Positions 44,757-55,168 of a stretch of DNA of 64,000 nt are shown here, one piece after another. Made by a program: the position numbers and the translations under genes. Positions within the stretch are counted from its first letter, which is position 1. Each line of letters opens with the position of its first letter. Origin of the DNA: Cladophialophora immunda (taxonomy: Eukaryota > Ascomycota > Eurotiomycetes > Chaetothyriales > Herpotrichiellaceae). The notes under the pieces were generated by a model, which worked only from the letters and a program-made list of their open reading frames with translations, was not told where the DNA came from and searched no databases. The stretch covers positions 1,550,001 through 1,614,000 of the forward strand of contig NW_015622541.1 in assembly GCF_000835495.1 (NCBI RefSeq), given 5' to 3'.

Positions 44757-45373
44757 AAATCACAACGATGCCGCCCCTATCTGCGAGGCATACTCACTCC
44801 TATCCCGCGTGAGCTGTGCGAGCGGATCATCCTTGTCTCACGGTACCTACATACGTACCCAAGTAAGTAGGTATGTAGGTATGCAGGTATGTAGTCGCTA
44901 CAGGCTAAAGCCTTAGTACTGGAGCTAAAATGCTAATGTGCTGGACCTTAGCACGGATCCATCACGCTTAAGAAGCAGAAGGTGAGCCGAGGGTGAGGAA
45001 GGCGGTGGGCGGCTACTGTACTCCGTAGATACCTAACACATACGTACCTCCAACCTGATCTACTCCATCGCTTCTCCAATAGTTGTCTGTGTCTTTGTCG
45101 CACACAGATTGACTTAGACCTGCTTCCTTTGTGCATGTCGCACCCCATATAACTGCTCCCAGTACAGAACAGCGGGGGGTTGGCACAGTCTCACCGATCC
45201 TGTCATTCCTCACCGGTGTATCAGAAAAGGAAAGACAGTGCCACGTTGGAGTTTCTCCAATATCGTTGCACGAGATATAAGAGGTATAGAGACCTAGGGG
45301 TAGTCAGTGGGTGAGTGCGTCAGTTGTAGGGAGAAAGGAAGTGAGTGAGTGACCTGGAGGCGAGATTTTGAAC
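44757..45373. other. Intergenic with GTAG/GTAT repeats
   Basis: About 620 bp. A short run of GTAGGTAT-like units lies at 44861-44895. No gene supported. Confidence 0.5.
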
Positions 45374-46437
45374 ATGGCGCTCCGGTCGAACTTGGACCTG
45401 GTCAATGAAAGCGACAAGTATGTTCCTCTCCTGTCCTCTACAGGGAAAATATGTATAAAAGACCGAATTTGACTAGTGGCGCATGCTGACTGAGTGGCCA
45501 CAAACATAACAGCTTTCCTTACTACGCGGACGACCCGGACAAGTTCAAGGCTCTTGGGAATGGGTACTACCACTTCTACCTGGAAGGCTGCGGCGCGTGC
45601 CTGGGGTACATGACGGCTTCGGTCGTGGAGCGCATGCCCCTCACGCGACACTGGAGGCTGGACAAAGCCGATCGACGCCTGGTGTTCCAACCCCGCGACG
45701 ACCAGGGCAACCCCGTCGTGGACCTCGACACGCGCAGCCACATCCTGGCGGGCTATCTTCAGGACGTGCGCGAGCGGCGCCTCTTCGGCGTCCTGGACGG
45801 CTGGCGGAGCGAGCAGTACCCCATCTACGGGCCCCAGCGGGAGCTTGTGCTGAGCATGGAACGGTCGGCGACCCCGCTCTTCGGCGTGGTCACCTACGGC
45901 GTGCACATGACCGGCTATGTCGAGACCGAGCAGGGGATCAAGATATGGGCGCCGCGGCGGGCGCTGACGAAGCCGACCTATCCCGGCATGATGGACAACA
46001 CTGTCGCGGGAGGGCTGAGCACGGGGGAGAAGCCGTTTGATTGCCTGGTCAGAGAATGCGACGAGGAGGCCTCGTTGCCGGCCGACCTGGTGCGCGCGGC
46101 GGCCCAGGCGTGTGGGACGCTGACGTATTTCCACGTCCGCGACGCCCGAGCCGGGGGCGAGACCGGGCTCTGCCAGCCCGAGTGCCAATACATCTATGAC
46201 CTGAAGATACCGCCGGACGTCATCCCCAAGCCGGGCGACGACGAAGCCATCGACTTCCAGCTTTTGACCGTCCAAGAGGTCCGGCAAGCCATGGCCGAGG
46301 GCAGATTCAAGCCGAACTGCGCCCATTTGCTCGTGGAATTCTTCGTCCGGCACGGATTCTTGACGCCCGAGAACGAACCCGACTATATTGAAATAGTCGC
46401 CAGAAGCCATAGAAAGTTGGAGTTCCCGACTCCCTGA
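45374..46437 (+). CDS. DUF4743-Nudix hydrolase (thiamine-diphosphokinase-like)
   Basis: A Nudix hydrolase with an N-terminal DUF4743 domain, as in yeast YJR142W and the N-terminal half of fission yeast Tnr3; relatives hydrolyse damaged thiamine diphosphate. Exons 45374-45417 and 45513-46437 (intron 95 bp) give 322 aa. The N-terminal domain includes DDPDKFKALGNGYYHFYLEG and ends near GVLDGWRSEQYPIYGP. The Nudix domain has GVHMTGYVETEQGIKIWAPR and the box GGLSTGEKPFDCLVRECDEE, fitting G-x5-E-x7-RE-x2-EE; the Gly usually found three positions later is Ser. Start chosen because the short first exon splices cleanly into DNFPYYADD. Neighbours are unrelated housekeeping genes. Confidence 0.88.
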
Positions 46438-46549
46438 TCCCCCGTCCCCGGCGAGCCCAGTCCACCAACGCCTCGCTAAATAGACTTTTTTGGGGATTTT
46501 CCTGAGATATTCAAGGCAGGCGTCGTGCCAAAATGACACATGGGCCAGC

Positions 46550-47034
46550 TCATTTCTTCATCAACAGGTACACATAGTCGATTCTCAGTGCGTTGAGCAG
46601 TGCGTAGGGCCCGTCCATATAGAGTAGTAGGCCGCCGAAGGAGACATATAGCTTACTGCAGGAATGATTAGCCGCGAGCACCACACCTTATCCGCCTACG
46701 CAACTTACATGTTGTCGCCGCTGCCTTCCTCGAACCTGTAGATTTTCCCGTGGCAGACATAGTCGAATTCGTCAGCCAGCGTCTGTTCTCCCCTCCCGAT
46801 TTCCCTCCACCCTTTCCCGTCATCCTTGCTGCCGTCGAGATTCAGCGACAGGGCCAGCGCGACCGTCATGCGGTCGTCGACATTGAGAGGGTACAGTTCG
46901 GTGTTGACGTCGAGGGTCAGAAGGACTTCCTGCTCGCCCTCGCTGTAGGCCTTGATGCGCGAGACTCTGTCATATTTGGTGTCGTTGAGGTCGGTGATCT
47001 TGAAGCTGTTCTCGAAGAGGATGTTCTCCGACAT
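46550..47034 (-). CDS. rpb8: RNA polymerase subunit RPABC3 (Rpb8)
   Basis: A small subunit shared by RNA polymerases I, II and III, in the nucleus. Exons on the minus strand 47034-46709 and 46655-46550 (intron 53 bp) give 143 aa, close to yeast Rpb8 (146). The OB-like fold is recognisable from KITDLNDTKYDRVSRIKAYS, LTLDVNTELYPLNVDDRMTV, LSLNLDGSK, and DYVCHGKIYRFEEG, and the last exon gives LYVSFGGLLLYMDGPY and LRIDYVYLLMKK. The frame continues upstream to 47094, but the ATG at 47034 gives the canonical N-terminus (MSENILFENSF). Divergent from ELP4. Confidence 0.95.
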
Positions 47035-47289
47035 CTTGACGGTGAAGGGGACTTTGTTGAGGAGTCGAGAAAGTGCTTGGGGTCTGCGGCGCAACAGGAC
47101 GAAATTTGAAGAGAGGTTCGCGGCCTGCTCTGCAAGAAATTAAATCTCTGCGTTTCGAGAAATATTGATACGGTGGAGCAGTACGGTGGCCTTTGCGGCA
47201 ATTTAGCGCAATATCAAATTTCTTCCTGGCAGGCAGAACATGCGACCGGCCAACTCTTTTGGCAATTTGACTAGCACGTCCTTGCCTCG
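47035..47289. promoter_or_regulatory. Divergent promoter, rpb8 and elp4
   Basis: 255 bp separate the two start codons, so both housekeeping genes share one compact promoter. Confidence 0.55.
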
Positions 47290-48569
47290 ATGTCCTTCCG
47301 TAAGCGCAATGTAGGCCTCTCAGGCTCTACAAGGCCCGGAGGCTCTGCGCAACCCAGCAGCAAAGACCGAGCTCAGCTGCCTGGAGTGCGGGCTTCCCCA
47401 GTGGACGGCCGACCGACGACTTCTACTGGCACCGCGAGCCTCGACGCCCTCCTGGCGGGACACTCCGGTCTCGCCCTCGGCAGTACCATCCTGATTGAAG
47501 AAAGCGGGACGACAGATTACGCGGGCGCTCTTCTCAGGTTCTATGCCGCAGAGGGCCTTCTCCAAGGTCACCATGTCCACGTCGTTGCGCTACCGGAACA
47601 GTGGGGTCGCGAATTGCCAGGCGTCGTTGGTGAAAGCGAGAAGAGAGAGACACCCGCTGAAACGGAGAAGATGAAGATCGCGTGGAGATACGAGAGCCTG
47701 GGACAATTCGGTGCAGGCGCACCTGCAAGAGGTGGGCATATTCGTCCTTGTAGCGTAGCTAGAACCAATGCTATTCTTTTTGACATTATGCTTCATGGTT
47801 TCCACCTCTGCATTGGCACTGACGTTTCTTTCTTCCCTCAACAGAACGTCCTCAGTCAACTGCAGGCCAGACAGGTCCAGATGGAGTATCAGCCCAGCGA
47901 CCACCTGCTGCGTTCTGCCATACCTTCGACCTGACGAAGCGACTCGTTCACCCGGCCTCGTCCAAAATGGATTTCATCCAGCTAGACATGAATCCAACGC
48001 GTTCACCCTTTGTACCTATTCTCGAACGGCTGAATGCTTCTGTCGTGAACTCCGCACCGGACACAGTTCACCGCATTGTCATCCCATCGCTGCTCTCACC
48101 GGCCCTTTATCCGCCCTGGTCGAGTCAACCGCAGAATATCCTCCAGTTCCTGCATAGTCTTCGTGCACTGTTCGCGGCCCATCCGGGTCGGCTGACGGCA
48201 ATTATGTCGCTACCACTGTCACTCTACCCCAGGTCATCTGGACTGGTTCGGTGGATCGAGCTACTGAACGACGGCGTCCTCGAACTGTCTCCGTTTCCGC
48301 ATTCGGCCGAGGGAGACGCAGCGCCTTCTCGTGGTCCCGCTGGTGCAGCTGAAGAGCCTCCCCAGGGCTTGTTGCAAGTACATCGTCTCCCGATGCTTCA
48401 TGATCGTGGCAGCGGGGTTGGCACGCCTGAGACCGACTGGACCTTCACATTGAGCCGGAGGAAATTCACGATCAAGCCCTTCAATCTGCCACCCGTCGAG
48501 GGCGACACAGGTGCTCAACAGGCTGCGGGGCCCGAGCAAAAGGGAAAGAAGGCTGACATGGAGTTCTAA
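47290..48569 (+). CDS. elp4: Elongator complex protein 4
   Basis: A subunit of the Elp4-Elp5-Elp6 ring of Elongator, which modifies wobble uridine in tRNA. Exons 47290-47731 and 47845-48569 (intron 113 bp) give 388 aa, normal for the family. RecA-like fold features: TSTGTASLDALLAGHSGLAL, GSTILIEESGTTDYAGALLR and HVHVVALPEQWGRELPG near the N-terminus, then KIAWRYESLGQFG and, after the splice, FCHTFDLTKRL. The C-terminal half has HRIVIPSLLSPALYPPW, FLHSLRALFAAHPGRLTAIM and LLQVHRLPMLHDRG, and ends with a basic tail. Divergent from rpb8. Confidence 0.94.
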
Positions 48570-48588
48570 ATATTGTCATAGACAGGAT

Positions 48589-48899
48589 TCATACGTCATC
48601 GTCGTCAGGATACGGTCCTTGTGCATTGAGCATGGTCTCCAGCTCAATATGCTCTGAGGATGAAGGACCTGGATTGGTCATGGTTCGAAAATAGGTACGG
48701 TCATAGGAGCCATGGCGCGAGTTGATGGTGAAACCGGACACCCGCGCCCGAAATCGTTCGCCCAAGCACGACGAGAGAGCAAGAAATGCTGTTCCATCAC
48801 ACTTCAGCACGGATCGTAAGCAGACTTCAGTCAGCACGTACCTATGAAGAAGAGCAAAGGGACAAATAGGAGCAACGACAACAGTGCGAGAATGCCCAT
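48589..48899 (-). CDS. Small single-pass membrane protein, unassigned
   Basis: Two exons on the minus strand, 48899-48842 and 48788-48589, with a 53-bp intron (GTACGT donor, ACAG acceptor), give 85 aa. The N-terminus is a strong hydrophobic segment (GILALLSLLLFVPLLFFIAF) and the rest is polar: FRARVSGFTINSRHGSYDRT and ELETMLNAQGPYPDDDDV with an acidic end. The splice restores an uninterrupted frame and creates the membrane segment, which supports the model; reading through the intron gives a less convincing 118-codon frame. The family is not recognised. It converges tail-to-tail with ELP4 at 19 bp between stops. Confidence 0.55.
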
Positions 48900-49601
48900 T
48901 ATCGAAGTCTTGCTCCTCGAACGAAGATTCAGACCGCGATGGCACCTTTCACGACAAGCAGAGAGGCGAGAAGAATAAGTAAAGGAGGCGAGTGATGGTG
49001 ACACGACTCGTCATCAGGAGGTTGGTTGGCACTACTAAATACTTGGGTCTGACAGGTGCATGGCGGTGGCAGGCCGCCACTCAACTCAGTCAGACAATCG
49101 AAATAAATTTTCGTGAGAGCCCACCGTCTTTCACCTTGTTTTCCAACTCTTCTCCTTCTCTCACGCAAACACATCTGTCTTCTTCCCTTCACACAACTCT
49201 ATCAAATCATGTAGTCTATCTCGTTCTGCTTGAAGGCTGGTCTTCAAGCCTTCCATTCGTTACTTTCTCACGATCTGCAAGGCTACAAGCCATCTGGCAG
49301 CTAGTGGTCTCGACTGCTGTCGTCTCCGCCTAAACGGAATCTGTGGCATCAATTTTTCAGGTCAATCTGTGCGTGAGTGTTACCCCTTCTTACCACCATC
49401 CCAAGTCCTTGCATGATTAGACCACTTTTATAATCTGTCAATCCACTGAGAAGCCTCTCCGGAGGCCATGTGATTGAAGCGAAAAAAAATCGTTGTTGAA
49501 ATATGACCGCTTGCTTTTCTACTTCAGATGAATTTGCACAAAACTTCTGTCGACTACCCGGCTGACAATCGATATGTCCTTAGTTGCAGATATAATTCAC
49601 G
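48900..49601. other. Promoter region of sen34
   Basis: About 700 bp. CT-rich stretches at 49140-49200; no gene supported. Presumably holds the promoters of the small membrane protein gene and sen34. Confidence 0.45.
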
Positions 49602-50540
49602 ATGGATTCTCCAGCAGATCTGGGATTCGACTTGAAGCCCGATCTCCCAGTGCCGATATCTTTAGTTGGTGGCCGATATCTACTCTTCGACATCAAAATC
49701 GCGACCTACCTCCGCCGGGAGCATCATATCTGTGGCGTCGCAATCGGCACTTTACCTCTGAGTCCGTCTCAAAACTTATTTCTTGGTGTGCCTATCGAGA
49801 TCATGCCGGAAGAAGCTCAGCTACTTGTTGAACGAGGGGTCGGCGTTATCGTTGACGACGCTCGAGCTCACGATCAAGCCGTTCAGTCAAAAGATCTAGC
49901 TCGACGGGCTGATTATCTGGCCAAAATAGACAAGCAGGCTAAGCAAGTCAAGCATGCCAAGGACCAAGAGAAGGAGGAGTCCCGGAGGCGAGCTTTAAGC
50001 AAAAATGCAAAGCCTTCGCCCTCATCATCTGGTCCCATGCAAGCCGGACGTAATGCAGAGCAGGGCGAACATGACGACAGTGAGAGAGCGCTAGATGCTG
50101 AAGAAGCCGCCACGAAAAGTCAGGTGCTTTTTCAAGACGACTCTCCGGTCAAAGTTTTGCCTTCTACTGCCACGTCGAACACCTATGTTGTCACCCCGGC
50201 CACATCTCGGCGGCTCCTTCCAACACCTCCGGCAATGCTAGGGTCGACAGTAGAGAATCTTCCGTCGTCTTACCCTCTTTACAGGCATCTCCACGACAAA
50301 GGCTGCTTCATGACCCCTGGTCTTCGATTCGGGTGCCAATACACTGTTTACCCTGGCGACCCTCTCCGATTCCATTCCCACTTCCTCGCTGTGGGCGCCG
50401 AGTGGGATGAAGAGATGGATCTCATGGATATTGTAGGCGGTGGTAGACTGGGAACTGGGGTGAAGAAGGGCTTCTTGCTGGGCGGAGCCAGTCCGTCGGG
50501 AGATGTAAGGACGTTTAGCGTTGAGTGGGCAGCGATGTAA
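49602..50540 (+). CDS. sen34: tRNA-splicing endonuclease subunit Sen34
   Basis: Catalytic subunit that cuts the 3' splice site of tRNA introns. An intronless gene for 312 aa. The N-terminal domain includes PVPISLVGGRYLLFDIKIAT, LRREHHICGVAIGTLPLSPS and FLGVPIEIMPEEAQLLVERG. A charged, low-complexity linker follows. The C-terminal nuclease domain has YPLYRHLHDKGCFMTPGLRF, GCQYTVYPGDPLRFHSHFLA (Tyr and His of the triad) and GTGVKKGFLLG (Lys), so all three catalytic residues are present. Length is close to fungal Sen34. It converges on POP4 with about 100 bp between stops. Confidence 0.94.
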   Translation: MDSPADLGFDLKPDLPVPISLVGGRYLLFDIKIATYLRREHHICGVAIGTLPLSPSQNLFLGVPIEIMPEEAQLLVERGVGVIVDDARAHDQAVQSKDLARRADYLAKIDKQAKQVKHAKDQEKEESRRRALSKNAKPSPSSSGPMQAGRNAEQGEHDDSERALDAEEAATKSQVLFQDDSPVKVLPSTATSNTYVVTPATSRRLLPTPPAMLGSTVENLPSSYPLYRHLHDKGCFMTPGLRFGCQYTVYPGDPLRFHSHFLAVGAEWDEEMDLMDIVGGGRLGTGVKKGFLLGGASPSGDVRTFSVEWAAM

Positions 50541-50641
50541 CACGGCCTGGGGCAAAACGCCTGTTGACTTCAGACACATCATATCGCGGGCCTGTGGTCT
50601 GTAAGTGATAGATATTAGTCGTTGGGGCCAATTTTGGTTCT

Positions 50642-51430
50642 TCATAAGTAGTCCATGGCCTTCCACTTGAACTTCCGGTTTGCCCTCTCGGCTGGCCGAA
50701 ACTCGAACTGGTTCCCATGCAGTTCGAATACCAGTAGTCTCGTCCCCTTGGGTTTTCCGTTGGGTTTGTCGTCCTCTTGGTGAGAGTCACCTTTCCGAGT
50801 GTCGTTCTCACCCTCTGGCAGGGGGATGGCGTAGCGAAAGACCGCGTTCCTCTTTGGCAGCGTCTTGACCTCGTCCTTTGCCGTAACAACCACAAATGTG
50901 AACTTGGTGTCTCTCACCACGATCCCCTTGAGCCCAACTTTGCCGGCGTCCGAACAAGCGACCACCTCGAGTTCGGCGCCATGGAAGTCCGCGCTCGCCA
51001 GGAGAGAGCCGTGACTTTGCGCCGTCACCATCCTTCCCAGGCTGCTTTGCACAGTCTGCCCGTCCTTGACGTAGCCGAGGACCTCCAGCATGTACCCCTT
51101 CCACAACTCATGCAGGCCCTTGTAGATCTCGTACTTGACCTCCTCCTTCTTCAGCTTGAACACTCCCAGCTCCCTCTTCTCCTTGGCACTCAGCGGCTTC
51201 GGTTTGCGCTTGCGCAGGTAGTATTCCTTTTTGCGCAGGCGGATGCGGCGACGCAGGGCGCGCTTGTCCCGGTCTGCAGACGACGTGGGCTGCAGCAGGA
51301 GGGGCTTGTTCTTGACTTTCTCGGTGAAGATCCGCGAGGCTGTGTCGGGGGAGTGCGCGCGAGAGAGTAGCGTGTGCGCGAGGTGGGAGCTGGTGCCCGG
51401 TGGCACGGCGGAGCGTGGTGACGAGGTCAT
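50642..51430 (-). CDS. pop4: RNase P/MRP subunit POP4 (Rpp29)
   Basis: Protein subunit of RNase P (5' trimming of tRNA) and RNase MRP (rRNA processing). A single exon encodes 262 aa. The basic N-terminal region contains RDKRALRRRIRLRKKEYYLR and KPLSAKEKRELGVFKL. The Sm-like Rpp29 domain includes LHELWKGYMLEVLG, LLASADFHGAELEVV, VGLKGIVVRDTKFTFVVVT and KTLPKRNAVFRYAIPLP, and ends FELHGNQFEFRPAERANRKF. Order and length match fungal POP4. Confidence 0.94.
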   Translation of the reverse strand: MTSSPRSAVPPGTSSHLAHTLLSRAHSPDTASRIFTEKVKNKPLLLQPTSSADRDKRALRRRIRLRKKEYYLRKRKPKPLSAKEKRELGVFKLKKEEVKYEIYKGLHELWKGYMLEVLGYVKDGQTVQSSLGRMVTAQSHGSLLASADFHGAELEVVACSDAGKVGLKGIVVRDTKFTFVVVTAKDEVKTLPKRNAVFRYAIPLPEGENDTRKGDSHQEDDKPNGKPKGTRLLVFELHGNQFEFRPAERANRKFKWKAMDYL

Positions 51431-51937
51431 GATTGCTGAGAGGGAGAGGGAAGCGTCTTTGGCGACTCAACCGCCCAATAGGCAGAACTTGGAAATTCTA
51501 GAAACGAGGCATGAGCAGCATCGACGTGACCCAGCGCGACAGCTCGCACAGAGTGGCCGTCGGGATCGTCGTAAATTTTCTCCGAGTCGTGAGCCACGTG
51601 GCAGAGTACATACCGTTCGCGGGTCTCAATCTGGCGTGTCTGGCCAACCACGAGCCAACCCCATGTGCTGCGCGCTCACCAACTTAGCAAGGCACACATG
51701 ATCCAGTCAAGACAGAGTACGAGGAACCGAAGATGATGATCTTTCTGAAACGAGCTCAATGTCCGCCTTGGTTCGAGACCCGCTCTGCGCTGCTTGAGAC
51801 AGTGATGGAGCTTACCTAGCGCCACCAGCCGCCTCACTAAGGCCGGTGTAGATCTCTCGTCTGAGGATCAGCGTCTCTCAGCCCAGGTAGCTGGTGATCT
51901 ACCTACTCCCTGAGAGATATTCGTTTCATCCTCTCAT
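51431..51937. other. Upstream of pop4, no gene
   Basis: About 500 bp including the pop4 promoter. The remaining sequence shows nothing recognisable. Confidence 0.4.
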
Positions 51938-52767
51938 GTGGTTGTTGTTCTGTCAGCACAGCATCTGGACCTGGCGCTCTTTCACCATGAAGCTGAGTGG
52001 TTTTTATCCTGGCAACATCAGCAGCCGTGGGGCATGCCGCAAGAACCCGCTAGAAAGACACTGCCCGAGCATCAGCCTTATGGATTTTGTTCTTCAAGTG
52101 GTGCACCGCACGGAGTAGGGTCAGGGAACTGGAGCGCCTTCCTGAACCATGCAGCACCAATGGTCCCGCCGCAGTGGCAGTTATCCAGTGACGAACCAAA
52201 GGGCATCTCCATCGCACCATATTATGGTCCACTTGCAGCGAACGAGGCTGGATATCCTGCAGCGCTGATCACTGCCCAGGCAGAAACAAGACGTCTTAGC
52301 AAGTCCGTGAATATGACAAGCACATGATGAGACACCGAAGACGATACGAGTGCTGTGAGGCCAACTACCGAATTCAATCTCGGGCTCACCTATGCTGGAG
52401 CCTGGTGTTTCCTTTTCCTCATGCACCAGAGGGAAATGCACAAGATGCACCTGTCGCCGATCTGGCTGCTCTTCTGGATACTTAGCGTGATGATATGAAG
52501 CAACAAGCAGCTGATAACTCCAGGGGCACAAACAAAGAAAATACTGCTGACCGCCGCCGCTCCGACAGTGGTAACGCTGGCCACCCGGGCGCAGTGAAAG
52601 AGTATCAGTTTCCAGCGAGAGACCAATCAACTATCAATGGATGCTGCAGCCATTTTGCCGCTCTCATTTTAACTAGGCCAATACAGCTCGAAAGCGACAC
52701 AATTCTTTGCGAAGAGTCGCAGACGGCTACTAACGCAGCAGACGTCCTTGTCCGGGAGGTCCGTTGA
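51938..52767 (+). pseudogene. Decayed coding segments, family unknown
   Basis: 51938-52327 is open for 129 codons and protein-like: WQHQQPWGMPQEPARK, NWSAFLNHAAPMVPPQWQLS and APYYGPLAANEAGYPAAL, suggesting a Gln/Pro-rich regulator. After its TGA a second frame reads PEGNAQDAPVADLAALLDT, a TAG (about 52485-52487), then MKQQAADNSRGTNKENTADR and on to 52767. The two could be exons or frames of one former gene. No start, splice pair or family supports an intact model. Confidence 0.3.
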
Positions 52768-52956
52768 TGAACAACAGCGCCTTTGCATATAAAATGTCAC
52801 CACTCCGCCTGTCTCATACTAATACCTTGGTTTTAGCTCTCTACTTTCCAAGCACCCCATCCGGGTCAACGCTCTCTTTGCCTCGGATACTCAATTCCTT
52901 AAGCCCCTGAGTACTCACTCGCAAGTTCATTCGATACCTCTCCACTCTCGGCCTCT

Positions 52957-53301
52957 ATGATGGCTTCAAACTCCGCCGCCCCGAAGTATGGATATATTGC
53001 CATGCTAGCTGAGAACGGCAAGCCCCCTGCCTTCGCTCCTTTGATACACGATTAACGTCTGCACCAGGGAACTTCGGCGAGATGTTCTGGAATGACAAAA
53101 AAAAAAAAGAAGAATGACGGTAGCGACCAGTCTGGCTGGTCTATGGACAACAACCCTGCAAGCGTAGTCGACCACGCAGACACACCAGAAACGGGAGAGC
53201 ATGGGACTCCAGGAACGCCATTGGTGCAGGTTGAGAGGAAGGGCCAGGACGCTAAGGCGCCCAGTCCAGCCATTTCAAAGGGAAAAAATACAAATACATA
53301 A
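52957..53301 (+). pseudogene. Small paralogue, copy 1 (frameshifted at A12 run)
   Basis: Partner of the gene at 54868-55168. Exon 1 52957-53017 encodes SAAPKYGYIAMLAENG. A 50-bp intron with a GC donor (GCAAGC) and CACCAG acceptor sits at the same place as in copy 2. Exon 2 begins NFGEMFWND. A run of twelve A (53097-53108) then sends the frame into a stop (KKKKEE, TGA). With eleven A the frame would run on to 53301 through GSDQSGWSMDNNPAS, which aligns with DQETWSLHNNAGS in copy 2. So the downstream part is homologous and the A run is the lesion, unless it is a sequencing error or is resolved by slippage. Function unknown. Confidence 0.55.
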
Positions 53302-54867
53302 GGTGGACCAAGCAGAAGTCGAGGGTGCAGACAACTGCCACATGGCCGATCAAATTTCGCAGTAGGGGGCATGTAAACATGCTCTGGAAGCCCCAAATAT
53401 CTCACTTGTGGTAGCCTAAGCCTGCCTGGATCCTCGCCGGGGTTGGTCCAGGAACCGTCTATAATTGAGGCAATAGCGTTCAGACCCAAAGCATGATCAG
53501 CCGCTCGGAGTCTGGCGAGAGAAAGGGACAAGAAGCAACAATGACCACTCGGTTCTTTTTCGGCTCGCTCGCTGATTCTTGCCATCTCCAAATAGACCCG
53601 CGGTAACCGACACTCAATAACCGACGCTGGGCGGATGAGCGAAGGGGAGAGGGGGTGACACGAGGCCTCGTGGACTTGAATAACTCGGCTAAATTCACCG
53701 TTGGCAAGCAGGTTATGATAGTGGGAGGGATACAATAGGTGTGGCCGTCAGGCTACCCAGGTATACAGAGCAAGGTAGACTGGCACTGGTTGCCGAAATG
53801 CTACCGAATACGGAGTGCGTTGCTAAGAGATGCAATTCATTACACTGTACCCCTGCTAGGTACTTGGGTATGACCAGGCTGAGCTCTCAAGGCACCACTG
53901 GCCGCGACAAATATGTCACTCAACCAAGCACCCGATAGGATTCCGAGTAAATGCGTCTGACACTAACCTATCCCTCGCCTCCTACACACAGGCTGCAATA
54001 CTGTAGTTCTACCTGGGCGCCTAGGCCGTGTGGTGGAAGAAGCAGCAGTAGAGTTGGCACTGGGTGAGGCTCATGTCGGTCTCGAGGAGAAGGTGCTGAC
54101 TCTTGACGGGGAGGAGGCAGATCTCGAAATTTGCCCCTATTTACAGTAGGTGTTTCCGTCTGAGCCTGACGTTGCGACGGGGCGCGACGACCAGACTAAA
54201 GTTCTCCCTCATGACTACTTGTAAGGTTTTCCCAGGGATTCGAACATCGCTTGTCCGCTTGCCCGCTCACCCGCTCCGTGCTTATTGGTGAGGCGCCTGG
54301 ATTAGGAAATCTGGCACCACTCTGAAAGTGGGGGCATCAGTCGAACACAAAGCCGGGGTCTGAGTGGGCCCTCACGCTTAAGCTTCGACAATATCTATCC
54401 ATCTTCCTTCTTGATATCAACATCCCATGAGCCAATGTCGATGCATGTTCTCCTCCCTCAGGAGGCGGTGGCCTCGAGCTAGCCAGCTTGACCCGGGTTG
54501 TAACCCTGGAATGGGCGCCTTCCACTACCAGTGCCGCGTGGCATCCTCGAATGCTTCTAATCGTCAGCTCTACGCAGCGCCCTGGATGGAGCAGAACAAG
54601 GGTAAGCCTCCGATGTGTGATCATGCGGAATGGCGTGGTGTGAGCGTTTAGTTGGGAGACAAGGTGCTCGAGAGGTCGATGCATCTGACTACTCCACCTC
54701 GACCGCACCCTCCTTGCCTTGTATATAGCTACATATATGAGCCTACTTGCCTCTCGAAATCCACCATCTTATCTTCAATCAAGTCAGTAAGGAAAGCTGC
54801 AAGGCATATTTTGCATCCGACAGCAAGACACTAAAGCTCAACACACCCTCGACCTCACAATATCCTC
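53302..54867. other. Gene-poor, between the two small paralogues
   Basis: About 1.6 kb without a supported gene. Coding-like short pieces occur on both strands near 54000-54150 (+: VELALGEAHVGLEEKVLTLD; -: CLLPVKSQHLLLETDMSLTQ), and I could not decide between them. The last 150 bp hold TATATAGC/ACATATATGAG motifs likely serving copy 2. Confidence 0.4.
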
Positions 54868-55168
54868 ATGGCGTCAACTGCTTCGAGACCAATCCAGGGA
54901 TATATCTCCATGATATCTGAGAACGGTGAGTCCCAGATTGTCAACAACTGTTCCATCGCTAAATCTTCTACCAGGAAACTTCGGTTCCTTCTTCTGGGAA
55001 TTGAAGGCTGGAGAGCGGAAGATGCAGGACCAGGAGACTTGGTCTCTGCACAACAACGCCGGGAGTGACCTCGAAACACGAGACCGTGAAGAGCCCAGAG
55101 GCGAGGCCACGGTGACAGACAAGGACAAGCCAGCCGGGCAACCCAAGGCAGGAGAAAGAGTTCCGTGA
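54868..55168 (+). CDS. Small paralogue, copy 2, 83 aa, function unknown
   Basis: Exons 54868-54925 and 54975-55168 (intron 49 bp, GTGAGT..CCAG) give 83 aa. The N-terminus ASRPIQGYISMISENG is followed across the splice by NFGSFFWELKAGER, then a polar tail with DQETWSLHNNAGS, alternating acidic and basic residues and a Pro/Lys-rich end. There is no signal peptide or membrane segment. It shares with copy 1 the pattern GYIxMxxENGNFGxxFW, the intron position and phase, and DQxxWSxxNN, so the pair arose by duplication. I do not recognise the family. The tail looks disordered, which suits a small regulatory or stress-related protein, but that is only inference. Confidence 0.6.

Noticed and set aside
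51768..51780. B-box-like GGTTCGAGACC
   Set aside because: No A box upstream and no T-arm pairing; likely chance.
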